Shown: positions 7,519 through 17,400 of the stretch, piece by piece
Numbering within the stretch: the first letter of the stretch is position 1
How the letters are laid out: every line of letters begins with the position of its first letter
DNA from: CAZWDL01 sp964632995
GTDB taxonomy: Bacteria > Bacteroidota > Bacteroidia > Chitinophagales > Saprospiraceae
Direction: 5' to 3'
Assembly (NCBI GenBank): GCA_964632995.1
Contig: CAZWDL010000013.1
Coordinates: 1-64,000, forward strand
DNA length: 64,000 nucleotides
Position numbers and translations under genes: made by a program
Notes under the pieces: generated by a model
What the model was told of the DNA's origin: nothing
Database searches by the model: none
The model's input: the letters and a program-made list of their open reading frames with translations, nothing else

Positions 7519-9060
7519 CTACAACGGAATATTCCCATGCTTCTTCTTCGGCAGGTGCGCCACCTTGTTTTCCAGCATAGCGAAGGCGCGGATCAGCTTC
7601 CGGCGCGTCACCTCCGGGTCGATAACCTCGTCGATGAAACCGCGGCGGGCAGCGCGGTAGGGATCCGCGAATTTCTCCTGATATTCCTTTTCCTTTTCCT
7701 TTAGTATGGCTTCGGGATCGGAAGCGGCAGCGATTTCCTTTCGGAAAATGATTTCGGAGGCGCCTTTAGCCCCCATGACGGCAATTTCGGCACTGGGCCA
7801 GGCAAAGTTCATATCCGCACCGATGTGTTTGGAGTTCATCACATCATAGGCGCCGCCGTAGGCTTTGCGGGTAATCAGGGTCACCCGGGAAACGGTTGCC
7901 TCACTGAAGGCGTAGAGCAGTTTGGCGCCATTAACGATGATGCCGTTCCACTCCTGATCGGTGCCCGGCAGGAAGCCCGGCACATCGACGAGCACGAGCA
8001 GTGGGATGTTGAAAGAGTCGCAGAAACGAACGAAGCGGGCTCCCTTTTTGGAGCTGTCCACATCCAGTACGCCGGCCAGGCTGATAGGCTGATTGCCCAC
8101 AATACCGATGCTGCGCCCGGCCAGGCGGGCAAAGCCCACTACAATATTCTCGGCGTAGTTGCCATGAACTTCCATAAAAGAGTCCTCATCTACTGTCCCG
8201 CGAATGACTTCGCGCATATCGTAGGGCTGGTTGGCGCTGGCGGGGATGATGTCCCGGAGCTGAGGACGTAATTCTTCGCCCAGTTCGTAATCCAGGCGGG
8301 GGGTCGTATCCTCACAATTCTGCGGCATATAGGAAAGCAGGCGCTTGATCTGATTGATGCAGTCGATGTCATTGGTGGCCGTCAGATGGGTCACGCCCGA
8401 CTTGGTCGAGTGGGCCAGGGCTCCGCCGAGTTCTTCGGCCGTTACCTCTTCATTCGTAACCGTTTTGACTACATTCGGTCCCGTAACGAACATGTAGGAA
8501 GTGCCTTCCACCATAATCGTAAAATCGGTCATCGCCGGGGAATAGACGGCGCCGCCGGCGCAGGGGCCCATGATGGCGGAAATCTGCGGCACCACTCCGG
8601 ATGACATGACGTTGCGGTAAAAAATATCGGCGTAACCGGCCAGCGACATGACCCCTTCCTGAATGCGCGCGCCACCGGAGTCATTCAACCCGATAACCGG
8701 CGCGCCGTTTTGCATGGCCAGATCCATGATCTTGCAAATCTTCTCGGCGTGAGTCTCGGAAAGCGATCCTCCGAAAACGGTGAAATCCTGGGCGAATACA
8801 TAGACCAGCCGTCCGTTGACCGTTCCGTAGCCGGTCACCACCCCGTCACCCAGAAACACTTGCTTTTCCATTCCAAAATCAGTACAACGGTGGGTGACCA
8901 GCATTCCGATTTCTTCAAAAGATCCATCGTCCAGCAGGAAGTGAATGCGCTCCCTGGCGGTGAGCTTGTTCTTTTTATGCTGGGTATCAATTCTTTTCTG
9001 TCCGCCACCCAAGCGGGCTTGAGCCTTTTTTTCTTCCAGGTGCTTAAGTTTGTCTCTCAT
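7519..9060 (-). CDS. pccB: Acyl-CoA carboxylase carboxyltransferase subunit (propionyl-CoA type)
   Basis: A 513-residue carboxyltransferase of the PccB/MmdA family, which transfers carboxylate from carboxybiotin to propionyl-CoA (or a related acyl-CoA). The N half has KLTARERIHFLLDDGSFEE and the DSGGARIQEGV oxyanion loop; the C half has VDVPGFLPGTDQE, the second oxyanion region GGAYDVMNSKHI, and AEIAVMGAKGASEIIF. Length is normal (505-520). The biotin carboxylase and biotin carrier partners are not in the window, so the gene is separated from its complex. Substrate is most likely propionyl-CoA, feeding methylmalonyl-CoA, but methylmalonyl decarboxylase or other acyl-CoA specificity cannot be excluded from sequence alone. 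Confidence 0.92.
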   Translation of the reverse strand: MRDKLKHLEEKKAQARLGGGQKRIDTQHKKNKLTARERIHFLLDDGSFEEIGMLVTHRCTDFGMEKQVFLGDGVVTGYGTVNGRLVYVFAQDFTVFGGSLSETHAEKICKIMDLAMQNGAPVIGLNDSGGARIQEGVMSLAGYADIFYRNVMSSGVVPQISAIMGPCAGGAVYSPAMTDFTIMVEGTSYMFVTGPNVVKTVTNEEVTAEELGGALAHSTKSGVTHLTATNDIDCINQIKRLLSYMPQNCEDTTPRLDYELGEELRPQLRDIIPASANQPYDMREVIRGTVDEDSFMEVHGNYAENIVVGFARLAGRSIGIVGNQPISLAGVLDVDSSKKGARFVRFCDSFNIPLLVLVDVPGFLPGTDQEWNGIIVNGAKLLYAFSEATVSRVTLITRKAYGGAYDVMNSKHIGADMNFAWPSAEIAVMGAKGASEIIFRKEIAAASDPEAILKEKEKEYQEKFADPYRAARRGFIDEVIDPEVTRRKLIRAFAMLENKVAHLPKKKHGNIPL

Positions 9061-9323
9061 CTTATTCTGCCGGATTATTTCAAGGTATTTCTTTTCAACT
9101 GTCGATGGGAAAGATAGAAAAAAAGATGCTTTATCTTAAGAAGTGGCTCAACTTTCCTGATGAAAGCAGTTAAGCAAGAAAAGGCTATCAACATAATGTT
9201 GTTTTCCAGGATTCCCTTTCCGGCAGCCTGAAATTTTTGATGGAATTCGGAAAACGATGCAAAAACCTGTAAAATCTACTACATTTGCAGGCAACTCTAC
9301 TGGAATAACAAACACGCAACACT

Positions 9324-10538
9324 ATGGCTTCGGCAACAAACACCAAACAACTATCCCAACGCGTACAACAGATGGAAGAATCGGCCACCATCCGGATGGC
9401 CCAGGTAGCGCGCGACCTGAAGGCCCAGGGACATGACGTCATCAGCCTCAGCGTGGGAGAACCCGATTTCGACACCCCGGACCATATTAAGGAAGCTGCC
9501 AAGAAGGCCCTTGACGAGGGGTACACCAAATACACTCCCGTTCCCGGCCTGGTAGAGCTGCGCCAGGCTATTCAAACCAAATTCAAGCGCGATAACAGGC
9601 TCGAATTCGACCTGGATCAGATCGTCGTCTCGAACGGCGCCAAACAATCAATTGCCAATATTTTCCTTGCCCTGCTCGACCCCGGCGATGAGGTGATCAT
9701 TCTGGCCCCTTACTGGGTATCCTACGCTGAAATTGTCAAGCTGGCGGAAGGAACGCCCGTTATCCTCTCTGCCGATATCGAGAATGATTACAAAGTCAGC
9801 GCTGCACAAATAGAAGAAGCCCTTACGGATAAAACCAAAGCCGTTCTCTTCTCCTCCCCCTGCAACCCCACCGGTTCTGTGTATACCGAGGACGAACTGA
9901 AAGCCATCGCTGAGGTCATCGCCCGACGCGACAACATCTATATCGTCTCTGATGAAATTTACGAATACATCAACTTCACCGGCCGACACGCCAGCATCGG
10001 TGCCCTCGATAGTGTGAAAGACCGCACCGTCACCGTCAACGGCTTTTCTAAAGGATTTGCTATGACCGGCTGGCGCCTCGGCTTTATGGGCGCGCCCAAA
10101 TGGCTGGCTCAGGCCTGTGGTAAAATTCAGGGGCAATTCACCTCGGGCGCCAACGCCTTCGGACAGAAAGCCGGCGCCGAAGCCCTGCTCGGCGATATGA
10201 CCCCCACCCATAACATGTGCAAGGCCTTCCTGAAGCGCCGCGATCTGGTCATCGAAGGGCTCAACCAGATTCCCGGTATGAAGGTCAACCAGCCGCAGGG
10301 CGCTTTCTATATCTTCCCGGATATCAGCGATTTCTTTGGTAAAAGCTATGGCGAAAACAGCATCCGGAATTCTGACGAGTTCTGTGAGTACCTGCTCCAC
10401 CAGTCCCACGTAGCCACTGTCGCCGGCTCCGCCTTCGGAGCCGACAACTGCTTCCGCCTTTCTTATGCAGCTTCGGAAGCGGAACTCAAGGAAGCGATAC
10501 GCCGGATGAAAGAGGGCTTGGGAAAGCTGGAGGATTGA
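9324..10538 (+). CDS. aspC: Class I PLP aminotransferase (aspartate type)
   Basis: A 404-residue fold-type I aminotransferase of the AspB/AspC-Ib subgroup, converting aspartate plus 2-oxoglutarate to oxaloacetate plus glutamate or acting on related amino acids. Visible motifs: SLSVGEPDFDTP at the N terminus, VVSNGAKQSI, SPCNPTGSVYTEDEL, VSDEIYEYI, the PLP lysine in NGFSKGFAMTGWRLG (K243) and the C-terminal FRLSYA arginine that binds the substrate carboxylate. Length is normal. A TACATTTG block at 9280-9287 could be a -7 element, although no TTG lies at the right distance. The gene is monocistronic between divergent and convergent neighbours. Confidence 0.93.
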   Translation: MASATNTKQLSQRVQQMEESATIRMAQVARDLKAQGHDVISLSVGEPDFDTPDHIKEAAKKALDEGYTKYTPVPGLVELRQAIQTKFKRDNRLEFDLDQIVVSNGAKQSIANIFLALLDPGDEVIILAPYWVSYAEIVKLAEGTPVILSADIENDYKVSAAQIEEALTDKTKAVLFSSPCNPTGSVYTEDELKAIAEVIARRDNIYIVSDEIYEYINFTGRHASIGALDSVKDRTVTVNGFSKGFAMTGWRLGFMGAPKWLAQACGKIQGQFTSGANAFGQKAGAEALLGDMTPTHNMCKAFLKRRDLVIEGLNQIPGMKVNQPQGAFYIFPDISDFFGKSYGENSIRNSDEFCEYLLHQSHVATVAGSAFGADNCFRLSYAASEAELKEAIRRMKEGLGKLED

Positions 10539-10700
10539 AAAGTTGCTGATTGGCGTAAAAGTCCGGACAAAGTGCCTGGTCGGTGTTGGCAGCTTTAGCG
10601 GAGCTACCCGGTCAGTACCTTGCCATTCTGGATTGAACAGCCCTGAGCGGAGCGGGCCGGGCTGCGAAAAGCGAGGAGCGTATTACTCCCGGCGCCCAAT

Positions 10701-12038
10701 TCACACCTTCAACCGGTGCCACACTTGCGAACGCAGGTAATAGACCGACAAGCCCAGCATAGCCGACCAGTAAAGGATCTCGGAAGCCCAGGCCCAGACC
10801 AGTCCGCCGGTAGTCCAATTGACTACGATGTAAATGTAGAGCAGATAGCCCGCCGTGCACCAGGTCTGTAGTTTCAGCCCTTCGTAGGTGGCGCCGGTGC
10901 CGACCAGGCCGTTGAAGAAGATGGCGCCGAGGGAGAAAACGGTGAGGATGCCTGCCAACACATAAAAGATGGGCTGTGCATCGGTGATGAGCGACATATC
11001 CTGGCTGCCCAGCAAGGGATAGAGCATTTGCTGCGGAAAGAGAACAACGGGAAGCGTTAACAGCATAGTTGCCAACCAGGAGATCCTGGCCGTTTTCCAG
11101 ACGATGGGGATGACCGCCATGCGCTTTCGTTGCCCGATGAAATTACTGACCAGTGTATTGACGCCTGCCGAAAAGCCCCAGCAAGGAATGGAAAGAACCA
11201 GGTAAACCATCCGGACCAGATTGGTAATCGCCAGCTCCCGTTCTCCTAGGTTTTCTACAATTCCGAAAAAGACAAACCAGCTTCCCAGTCCGACAAATGC
11301 CTGCGCGACGATCGGAAAGGATAAGCGGTAAATCTGCCGGATGAGCTTGAGATCGAATTTCGGCAACTGAAACAACTGGTAAGAGCGCGCCTCCTTGTCA
11401 AAGAAAATATAGCCTACGAAGACAATAAACGCGACGATCTCCGCCGTGGTGCTGGCCAGCCCGGCGCCGCCAATCCCCATAGAGGGGAAGCCCCAGTGAC
11501 CAAAGATGAGCACATAATCCAGCGTAATATTAACGACGGCCAGAATGATGGTATCGACAATGATAAAGGAAGTACGGGCTACACCGGTGTACAGTGCGAT
11601 GATCGCCACACCGGTATAGCTGAAAAATACTCCCCAGGAGCGGTATTCGAGATACTCCAGGCTCTTTTCGAACACCACATTGGAATCCACGATAAGCGAG
11701 AAAAAGTAGTAACAGCCGTACTGCATGAACAGAAACATAAACACGGCCAGCCCGATCTCGAAGTAGAACATGGCGTAAAAGGTGCGACCGATCTCTTGCG
11801 GATTGCGCTCTCCCATACGCCGGGCGATCATGATTTGCCCGCCCCGCGAAAAACCGTAACCGATGGCGGCAATAACCAGATAAAAAACGCCCACAAACCC
11901 AATACTGGCAAAATCCTCTTCGCTTAGATGATAAAGAAAGACGCTGTCGCTCAAGGCAATGACATTCTGCGCAGCGCTGCCCAGCATAATTGGAAGAGAA
12001 ATGGAAAGAATCTGTTTGTATGATGTTTTCAGCTGCAT
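10701..12038 (-). CDS. MATE-family efflux transporter
   Basis: A 445-residue inner-membrane protein with about twelve hydrophobic segments in two halves, typical of MATE (NorM/DinF) antiporters that export cationic compounds using Na+ or H+. The first segment contains ISLPIMLGSAAQNVIALSD and the inter-helix sequence SRGGQIMIARRMGE; the second half has LSFPIVAQAFVGLGSW followed by GFSAGVNTLVSNFIGQ, the repeat of the same pattern. Length matches the family (440-470). It converges with the aminotransferase gene and is divergent from oligopeptidase B. The substrate cannot be predicted. Confidence 0.92.
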   Translation of the reverse strand: MQLKTSYKQILSISLPIMLGSAAQNVIALSDSVFLYHLSEEDFASIGFVGVFYLVIAAIGYGFSRGGQIMIARRMGERNPQEIGRTFYAMFYFEIGLAVFMFLFMQYGCYYFFSLIVDSNVVFEKSLEYLEYRSWGVFFSYTGVAIIALYTGVARTSFIIVDTIILAVVNITLDYVLIFGHWGFPSMGIGGAGLASTTAEIVAFIVFVGYIFFDKEARSYQLFQLPKFDLKLIRQIYRLSFPIVAQAFVGLGSWFVFFGIVENLGERELAITNLVRMVYLVLSIPCWGFSAGVNTLVSNFIGQRKRMAVIPIVWKTARISWLATMLLTLPVVLFPQQMLYPLLGSQDMSLITDAQPIFYVLAGILTVFSLGAIFFNGLVGTGATYEGLKLQTWCTAGYLLYIYIVVNWTTGGLVWAWASEILYWSAMLGLSVYYLRSQVWHRLKV

Positions 12039-12256
12039 CTAGCCGGTAAAGTATGTGTTGAAGCACCGGGAATGTAAGCCATTTTTAGCAATATCATCCC
12101 AACCGGTAAGGGAATTTTCCGTTCTGTGTGTAAAGGCAAAAGTGCATTTCGTTTTTCCATCTGTTCCTTCTTAATTGACCGAAAGGTAAACAGAGCTAAT
12201 TGTTTTTATGTTATTTTCTCCAGATTAGCACAAAAAACCTACTAACATAAGCGTTT

Positions 12257-14314
12257 ATGAACAAGCGAAAAAATACCGAAGCGCCGCGGGCTCCCAAACA
12301 TCCCAAAGAACTGATTGCCCATAGCGATGTTCGGATTGATCCCTATTACTGGCTCAATGACCGGAATGATCCGGAAGTGCTCGAATACCTGGAAGCCGAA
12401 AACGCCTACACCAAAGCCCAACTCCAACACACCGAGGACCTGCAGGAAAAGCTGTACAAGGAAATTACCGGACGTATCAAGCAGGAAGACCAGTCGGTAC
12501 CCTATCGGGAAAATGACTATTACTACCTCACCCGTTATGAAGAGGGCAAGGAATATCCTATTTACGCCCGAAAAAAAGGAAGCCTGGAGGCCGAAGAGGA
12601 AATCATGCTCAACGCCAACGAGCTGGCCGAGCCGCACAACTATTACCAGATCGGCGGCCGGGAGGTAAGCCCCGATAACCGCTTACTGGCCTTCGGCGAA
12701 GACACCGTGAGCCGGCGCATCTACACGCTTCGCTTCAAAAACCTGGAAACCGGGGAAATGCTCGAGGATCAGATTCCCAATACCACCGGCAACGCCGCCT
12801 GGGCCAATGACAATGAAACGGTTTTCTACACTTTGCGGGACGAAACCACGCTGCGCGGATACAAAGTCATGCGTCACCGCCTGGGCGATCCGGTCAGGGA
12901 AGATGCAGCAGTATTCCTGGAGGAAGATGAAACCTTTCTCACTTTTGTCTATAAAAGCAAATCCAAACAATACATTATCATCGGCTCCTACGCCAACATG
13001 TCGCAGGAATACCGAGTGCTGCGGGCCGATATGCCCAGCGGTGACTTCCATCTCATCCAGCCCCGCGAACGGGGTCACGAATACGAGATCGCCCACTACG
13101 AGGATAAATTCTATATCCGAACCAACTGGGAGGCCCGGAACTTCCGCCTCATGGAAACCAGTGTGCACCAAACAGAAAAAGAAAACTGGAGAGAGCTCAT
13201 CCCCCATCGCAAAGCTGTCTTGCTGGAAGACCTGGACATTTTCAGAGATTTCCTGGTGCTCTCAGAACGTCGCGAGGGAATTACCCAGCTGCGCGTACGC
13301 CCCTGGAATGGAGAAGAGCACTACATCGACTTCGAAGAGGAGGCCTATCTGGCTTATACCTCCGTTAATCCCGAGTTCAATACCAGCCAGCTGCGCATCG
13401 GCTACCAGTCGATGACGACGCCCAATAGCACTTACGATTACAATATGCACCGCCGCACATTTAAACTACTCAAACAGCAGGAGGTACTCGGGGGCTTTGA
13501 GCAGGACAATTACCACACCGAACGCCTGCACGCCACGGCCCGCGATGGCGCTCAGGTCCCCATCTCTCTGGTGTACCACAAAGGCTTTGAGCGAGACGGC
13601 AGCGCGCCGCTCGTCCTTTACGGCTACGGATCCTACGGCCACAGTATGGACCCTTACTTCAGCTTCGCCCGCCTCAGCCTCCTCGACCGGGGCTTCGTCT
13701 TCGCCATCGCCCATATCCGCGGCGGTGAAGAACTGGGCCGCCACTGGTATGAGGAAGGCAAATTGCTGAATAAGAAAAACACCTTTTACGACTTTATCGA
13801 CTGCGCCGAATACCTGCTTGAGGAAAAGTATACCTCCACCGACCGGCTCTTCGCCATGGGCGGCAGTGCGGGCGGGCTGCTCGTCGGCGCCGTGGCCAAT
13901 ATGCGCCCCGATCTCTGGCGCGGCATGCTGGCCGCCGTTCCCTTCGTCGACGTTGTCACAACTATGCTCGACGACAGCATCCCCCTCACTACCGGTGAAT
14001 ACGACGAGTGGGGTAATCCGAATGAAAAAAAGTACTATGAATATATCAAGTCCTACTCCCCCTACGACAATGTAGAGGCAAAGGATTATCCCGCCATGCT
14101 GGTCACCACCGGGCTGCACGACAGTCAGGTACAGTACTGGGAACCCGCCAAGTGGGTCGCTAAGCTGAGAGAGCTGAAAACGGATGACAACGTACTGCTG
14201 CTGCACACCAATTTGGAAGCCGGCCACGGCGGCGCTTCCGGCCGCTTCCGCCGATTCGTGGAAACAGCCATGCAGTATGCATTTGCATTGGATCAGGTAG
14301 GGATTAAGGAATGA
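12257..14314 (+). CDS. ptrB: Oligopeptidase B / prolyl-oligopeptidase-family serine peptidase (S9A)
   Basis: A 685-residue S9 peptidase with an N-terminal beta-propeller (about 70-420) and an alpha/beta-hydrolase domain. The catalytic triad is visible: Ser537 in GGSAGG, Asp622 in GLHDSQVQYWEPAKW and His657 in AGHGGASGR. The HDSQVQYWEP and GEYDEWGNP blocks are characteristic of oligopeptidase B, which cuts short peptides after Arg/Lys. No signal peptide is present, so a cytoplasmic role in peptide turnover is expected. The start at 12257 agrees with the family N terminus (APKHPKELIAHSDVRIDPYYWL). Monocistronic. Confidence 0.92.
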   Translation: MNKRKNTEAPRAPKHPKELIAHSDVRIDPYYWLNDRNDPEVLEYLEAENAYTKAQLQHTEDLQEKLYKEITGRIKQEDQSVPYRENDYYYLTRYEEGKEYPIYARKKGSLEAEEEIMLNANELAEPHNYYQIGGREVSPDNRLLAFGEDTVSRRIYTLRFKNLETGEMLEDQIPNTTGNAAWANDNETVFYTLRDETTLRGYKVMRHRLGDPVREDAAVFLEEDETFLTFVYKSKSKQYIIIGSYANMSQEYRVLRADMPSGDFHLIQPRERGHEYEIAHYEDKFYIRTNWEARNFRLMETSVHQTEKENWRELIPHRKAVLLEDLDIFRDFLVLSERREGITQLRVRPWNGEEHYIDFEEEAYLAYTSVNPEFNTSQLRIGYQSMTTPNSTYDYNMHRRTFKLLKQQEVLGGFEQDNYHTERLHATARDGAQVPISLVYHKGFERDGSAPLVLYGYGSYGHSMDPYFSFARLSLLDRGFVFAIAHIRGGEELGRHWYEEGKLLNKKNTFYDFIDCAEYLLEEKYTSTDRLFAMGGSAGGLLVGAVANMRPDLWRGMLAAVPFVDVVTTMLDDSIPLTTGEYDEWGNPNEKKYYEYIKSYSPYDNVEAKDYPAMLVTTGLHDSQVQYWEPAKWVAKLRELKTDDNVLLLHTNLEAGHGGASGRFRRFVETAMQYAFALDQVGIKE

Positions 14315-14346
14315 GGGAGACCCGGTTCGCTATTCGCTGTTCGCAA

Positions 14347-14515
14347 ACTAGTACACTGTGTATTAAGTTAGTTAGCATTTTGAAGAGGGTAATTTTTCCT
14401 CAATCGAGGCGCTGCGGAGCCTCGTAGCCTAAGCTACGAAGGCGAGCACGGAACGAAGAGTGAGGGAAAAAGAGCCCTTCAAAATGTTGAAAAATTTAGT
14501 ACACAGTGTACTAGT
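14347..14515. repeat. 169-bp palindromic element with perfect 16-bp terminal inverted repeats
   Basis: The ends ACTAGTACACTGTGTA (14347-14362) and its exact complement (14500-14515) enclose an imperfect palindrome: inner arms GCATTTTGAAGAGGG / CCCTTCAAAATG and TTTTTCCTCA / TGAGGGAAAAA, and a central hairpin TCGTAGC-CTAA-GCTACGA around 14424-14441. The whole unit can fold into one long stem. No coding frame is inside. It sits between two converging genes (ptrB and a cysteine desulfurase). It may be a MITE-like or REP-like element, or act as a two-way terminator. Confidence 0.8.
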
Positions 14516-14533
14516 GCGCCGGGGGAAGCGCCT

Positions 14534-15691
14534 CTAATTTCTGATTCCACTTTTACTCCGCACCGGCAGAATCGACTTCAGTTTCTCAATGGCAAAATCG
14601 ATATCCTCCTTTGTATTCCGGTAAGATAAGGAAAAACGGATTGTCTTCCGGTCGGGATCGGCCTCTAAGGCATCCAGGACATGGGAGCCGGCATCGGCGC
14701 CGGAAGAGCAGGCGCTGCCTCCGCTGACGCTCACCCCTGCAATATCCAGGTTGAGCAGGATCATATCGGCTTTGGGAGAAGGCGGGAAAGCCACACTGAG
14801 CAGTTTGTACTGGCTGTATCCGTCCCAGTCTCCGTTGAAGGTAAGATCCTCAAAATGGGTTTGAAGCTGACCCAACATATACTGCCGCAGCGATTGGATG
14901 TGGCCTCGGCGTTCGCTCATATTTTCGCAGGCCAGGTCCAGCGCTTTCGCCAGCCCCAGGATGCCGTAGATATTTTCCGTTCCGCCTCTCATATTGCGTT
15001 CCTGAGCTCCCCCGTCGATAAAGGGTCGGAGAATATTGTCGCCATTGATGTAAATAAAACCCACGCCCTTAGGACCGTGAAACTTGTGTGCGGCGCCCGA
15101 CAGGAAATTGATGCGTGTCTTTGATACATCTATCGGGTAATACCCCACGGTTTGCACCGTATCGGAGTGGAACAAAGCACCGTACTCCTCACAAATAGCC
15201 GACACTTGCTCAAGATCGATCATGGTGCCGATCTCATTATTGGCGTGCATCAGGGAGACGAGTGTCTTCTTATCGCTGCCTGCGAGTAATTCCCGGAGAT
15301 GGTCCAGCCCTATTCTTCCGCGATCATCCTGATGGACAAAAGCGGTTTCCACCTGCTGGTACCGGTGCAAGCTGTCCAGCGAGTGCAGGATACAGTGATG
15401 TTCCGTTCGGGAGCTGATAATACGCTGAACGCCAAGGTCGCGCACCGCTCCTTTTAAAGCCATGTTGTTGGACTCGGTGCCACCGGAGGTAAAGAAAATT
15501 TCGCCTATGGAGGCACCCAGGTGCTGGGCTACCGTCTTACGCGCCTGTTCGATCGCTGCGCGGGCAGCCCGCCCTTCCGCGTGAATAGAAGAAGGATTGC
15601 CAAACTGCTGCCGCATGGTCGTATTCATCATCTCGATGACTTCTTCCGCCATGGGAGTCGTTGCCGCATTGTCTAGGTATACCCGTTTCAT
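14534..15691 (-). CDS. Cysteine desulfurase (NifS/IscS-like class V aminotransferase)
   Basis: A 385-residue PLP enzyme of the NifS/IscS group, which removes sulfur from cysteine to supply Fe-S cluster or thio-modification pathways. Motifs in order: VYLDNAATTPMAEEV (1-18), the FFTSGGTESNNMALKG loop, SRTEHHCI, LVSLMHANNEIG, HSDTVQTVG, the PLP lysine in GAAHKFHGPKGVGF, and the mobile sulfur-accepting cysteine in SGGSACSSGADAG. All catalytic residues are kept. Length equals that of NifS-like proteins (380-400). It lies 71 nt downstream of another class V enzyme on the same strand, so both may be expressed together. No scaffold protein is nearby to tell whether it serves Isc or tRNA thiolation. 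Confidence 0.92.
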   Translation of the reverse strand: MKRVYLDNAATTPMAEEVIEMMNTTMRQQFGNPSSIHAEGRAARAAIEQARKTVAQHLGASIGEIFFTSGGTESNNMALKGAVRDLGVQRIISSRTEHHCILHSLDSLHRYQQVETAFVHQDDRGRIGLDHLRELLAGSDKKTLVSLMHANNEIGTMIDLEQVSAICEEYGALFHSDTVQTVGYYPIDVSKTRINFLSGAAHKFHGPKGVGFIYINGDNILRPFIDGGAQERNMRGGTENIYGILGLAKALDLACENMSERRGHIQSLRQYMLGQLQTHFEDLTFNGDWDGYSQYKLLSVAFPPSPKADMILLNLDIAGVSVSGGSACSSGADAGSHVLDALEADPDRKTIRFSLSYRNTKEDIDFAIEKLKSILPVRSKSGIRN

Positions 15692-15762
15692 AATAGTTCT
15701 TTTCGGTATGCTGCCGTTTTGTCGGTTCAGAGCTTGCCGGGCGTTGCATTCACCCGGTGTAT

Positions 15763-17259
15763 TTATATTTTTTCAAACCAACTGTCCACCAGTTTTTGCT
15801 CTATCCCCTCTTCGTGCTTGTAGGAGAATTCGTTGATATGGACATTGTATTCATAATCAACAGCCCACTCCCGGTGATGGTTGCAAAGGCCGGTGATGGC
15901 GCCGGCAATGTAGTGGATTTCCTCGTTGGTCATGACCGGATGGATAGACAGGCGGATCCAGCCGGGCTTGGCCGATAAGTCGCCGTGGTCAATGGCGTCG
16001 GTAATCGACCGGGAGATTTCACGGGATACGTGGAGGAGATAGTGTCCGTAGGTGCCCGCACAGGAACAACCGCCCCGCACCTGTATACCGAATCGATCAT
16101 TGAGCAATTTGACGCCGAGGTTGTAGTGCAGGTCTTCGATGTAGAAAGAAATAATACCCAGCCTTCCCCGGACACTATCCGCCAAAACATGCAGATTCGG
16201 CAGCCTGTCGAAGTACTCCCAGAGGATATTCAGTATTTCATCCTCGCGGCGCCGGATTTGTTCCACGCCCATCTTCTCCTTGAGCTGTATAGCCATCGCC
16301 ACTTTCATCGTTTGCAGGAAAGCCGGCGTACCGCCGTCTTCACGCGCCTCGATCTCTTCGAGGTATTTGTGCCCTCCCCAGGGGTTGGTCCAGTCGACCG
16401 TTCCACCGCCGGGGTTGTCAGGCACGCGGTTGGTATACAATTTGGGATCAAAAACGAGGATACCCGTCGAACCGGGGCCGCCCAGAAATTTGTGAGGGGA
16501 GAAATAAAGCGCATCCAAGTGCTGTAGCTCGTTTTCCGGGCGCATATTGATATCGATGTAAGGGGCCGAAGCGGCGAAGTCGACAAAACAAAGGCCGCCG
16601 TGCTGATGCATGATCTCCGCCACTTCATGGTAAGGGGTCATGATCCCTGTGACGTTGGAACAGGAAGTGACGGCGGCGATCTTCGTCTTGCGGCCTTTGT
16701 ACTCTTCCAGCAATTCTAAAAGGTGCTGCAGATCCATCAGGCCGTTATAATCAGGACGGATGACCAGCACATCGGCCAGGGTTTCCAGCCAGGAAGTCTG
16801 ATTGGAATGGTGTTCCATATGGCTGACAAAAATTACCGGCCGCTCGGCCTCGGGCAGGCGCACCATACGGTGGAATTTTTCGTGTACTTTCAGGCCCAGT
16901 ATACGTTGAAACTTATTCACCACGCCGGTCATTCCCGAATTGGAGGAGATCAGCACATCTTTGGGCCGGGCGCCCAGGTGGCGCTTGATCAGGTTCTTGG
17001 CTTCATGGTAAGCCATGGTCATCGCACGCCCCGTAACGGTTGTCTCGGTATGGGTATTGCCGACAAAGGGCCCGAGTTCGTTGATGAGGCACTCTTCGAT
17101 AGGCCGGTACAGCCGTCCACTCGCCGTCCAATCGGCATAGATGATCTTTTTTTCGCCGAAGGGCGTTCGGAAAGTCTGGTCCGCCCCGATTACATTGCTG
17201 CGAAAGGACTCAAAATAAGATTCTAACTGATTCGCTTTGGTTTGGGCTGTAACGTCCAT
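15763..17259 (-). CDS. Class V aminotransferase-fold PLP enzyme (cysteine-desulfurase-like)
   Basis: A 498-residue class V PLP enzyme, longer than SufS (about 410). It shows YADWTASGRLYRPIEE, an SNSGMTGVVNKFQ cofactor loop, SHMEHHSNQTSW, the SCSNVTGIM stretch, FVDFAASAPYID and the PLP lysine in FSPHKFLGGPGSTG. A cysteine-rich loop near the C terminus (VRGGCSCAGTYGHYLL) stands where SufS carries its catalytic cysteine. The C-terminal extension has no recognised domain. It may be a desulfurase or a lyase of the same fold; I would not call it SufS. It lies between glmM (167 nt away) and the IscS-like gene (71 nt), all minus strand. Confidence 0.85.
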   Translation of the reverse strand: MDVTAQTKANQLESYFESFRSNVIGADQTFRTPFGEKKIIYADWTASGRLYRPIEECLINELGPFVGNTHTETTVTGRAMTMAYHEAKNLIKRHLGARPKDVLISSNSGMTGVVNKFQRILGLKVHEKFHRMVRLPEAERPVIFVSHMEHHSNQTSWLETLADVLVIRPDYNGLMDLQHLLELLEEYKGRKTKIAAVTSCSNVTGIMTPYHEVAEIMHQHGGLCFVDFAASAPYIDINMRPENELQHLDALYFSPHKFLGGPGSTGILVFDPKLYTNRVPDNPGGGTVDWTNPWGGHKYLEEIEAREDGGTPAFLQTMKVAMAIQLKEKMGVEQIRRREDEILNILWEYFDRLPNLHVLADSVRGRLGIISFYIEDLHYNLGVKLLNDRFGIQVRGGCSCAGTYGHYLLHVSREISRSITDAIDHGDLSAKPGWIRLSIHPVMTNEEIHYIAGAITGLCNHHREWAVDYEYNVHINEFSYKHEEGIEQKLVDSWFEKI

Positions 17260-17400
17260 CTTATACCGGTTTTGATTAATACCTTATTTAAGCATGATGA
17301 AGATACGAATTTGAGTATAGGCCTTGTGTGCGGTTCATCACCGGGCAATACCGGGTGTTCACCCCGTGAAATGATCGCTTTGCTTATCCCACATTGCTTC

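Noticed and set aside
10543..10740. 65-codon plus-strand frame after the aminotransferase
   Set aside because: Low-complexity, no protein-like hydrophobic pattern, and overlaps the 3' end of the MATE gene.
15763..17259. Calling the 498-residue class V enzyme SufS
   Set aside because: No SufBCDU genes nearby and the length and C-terminal loop differ from SufS.
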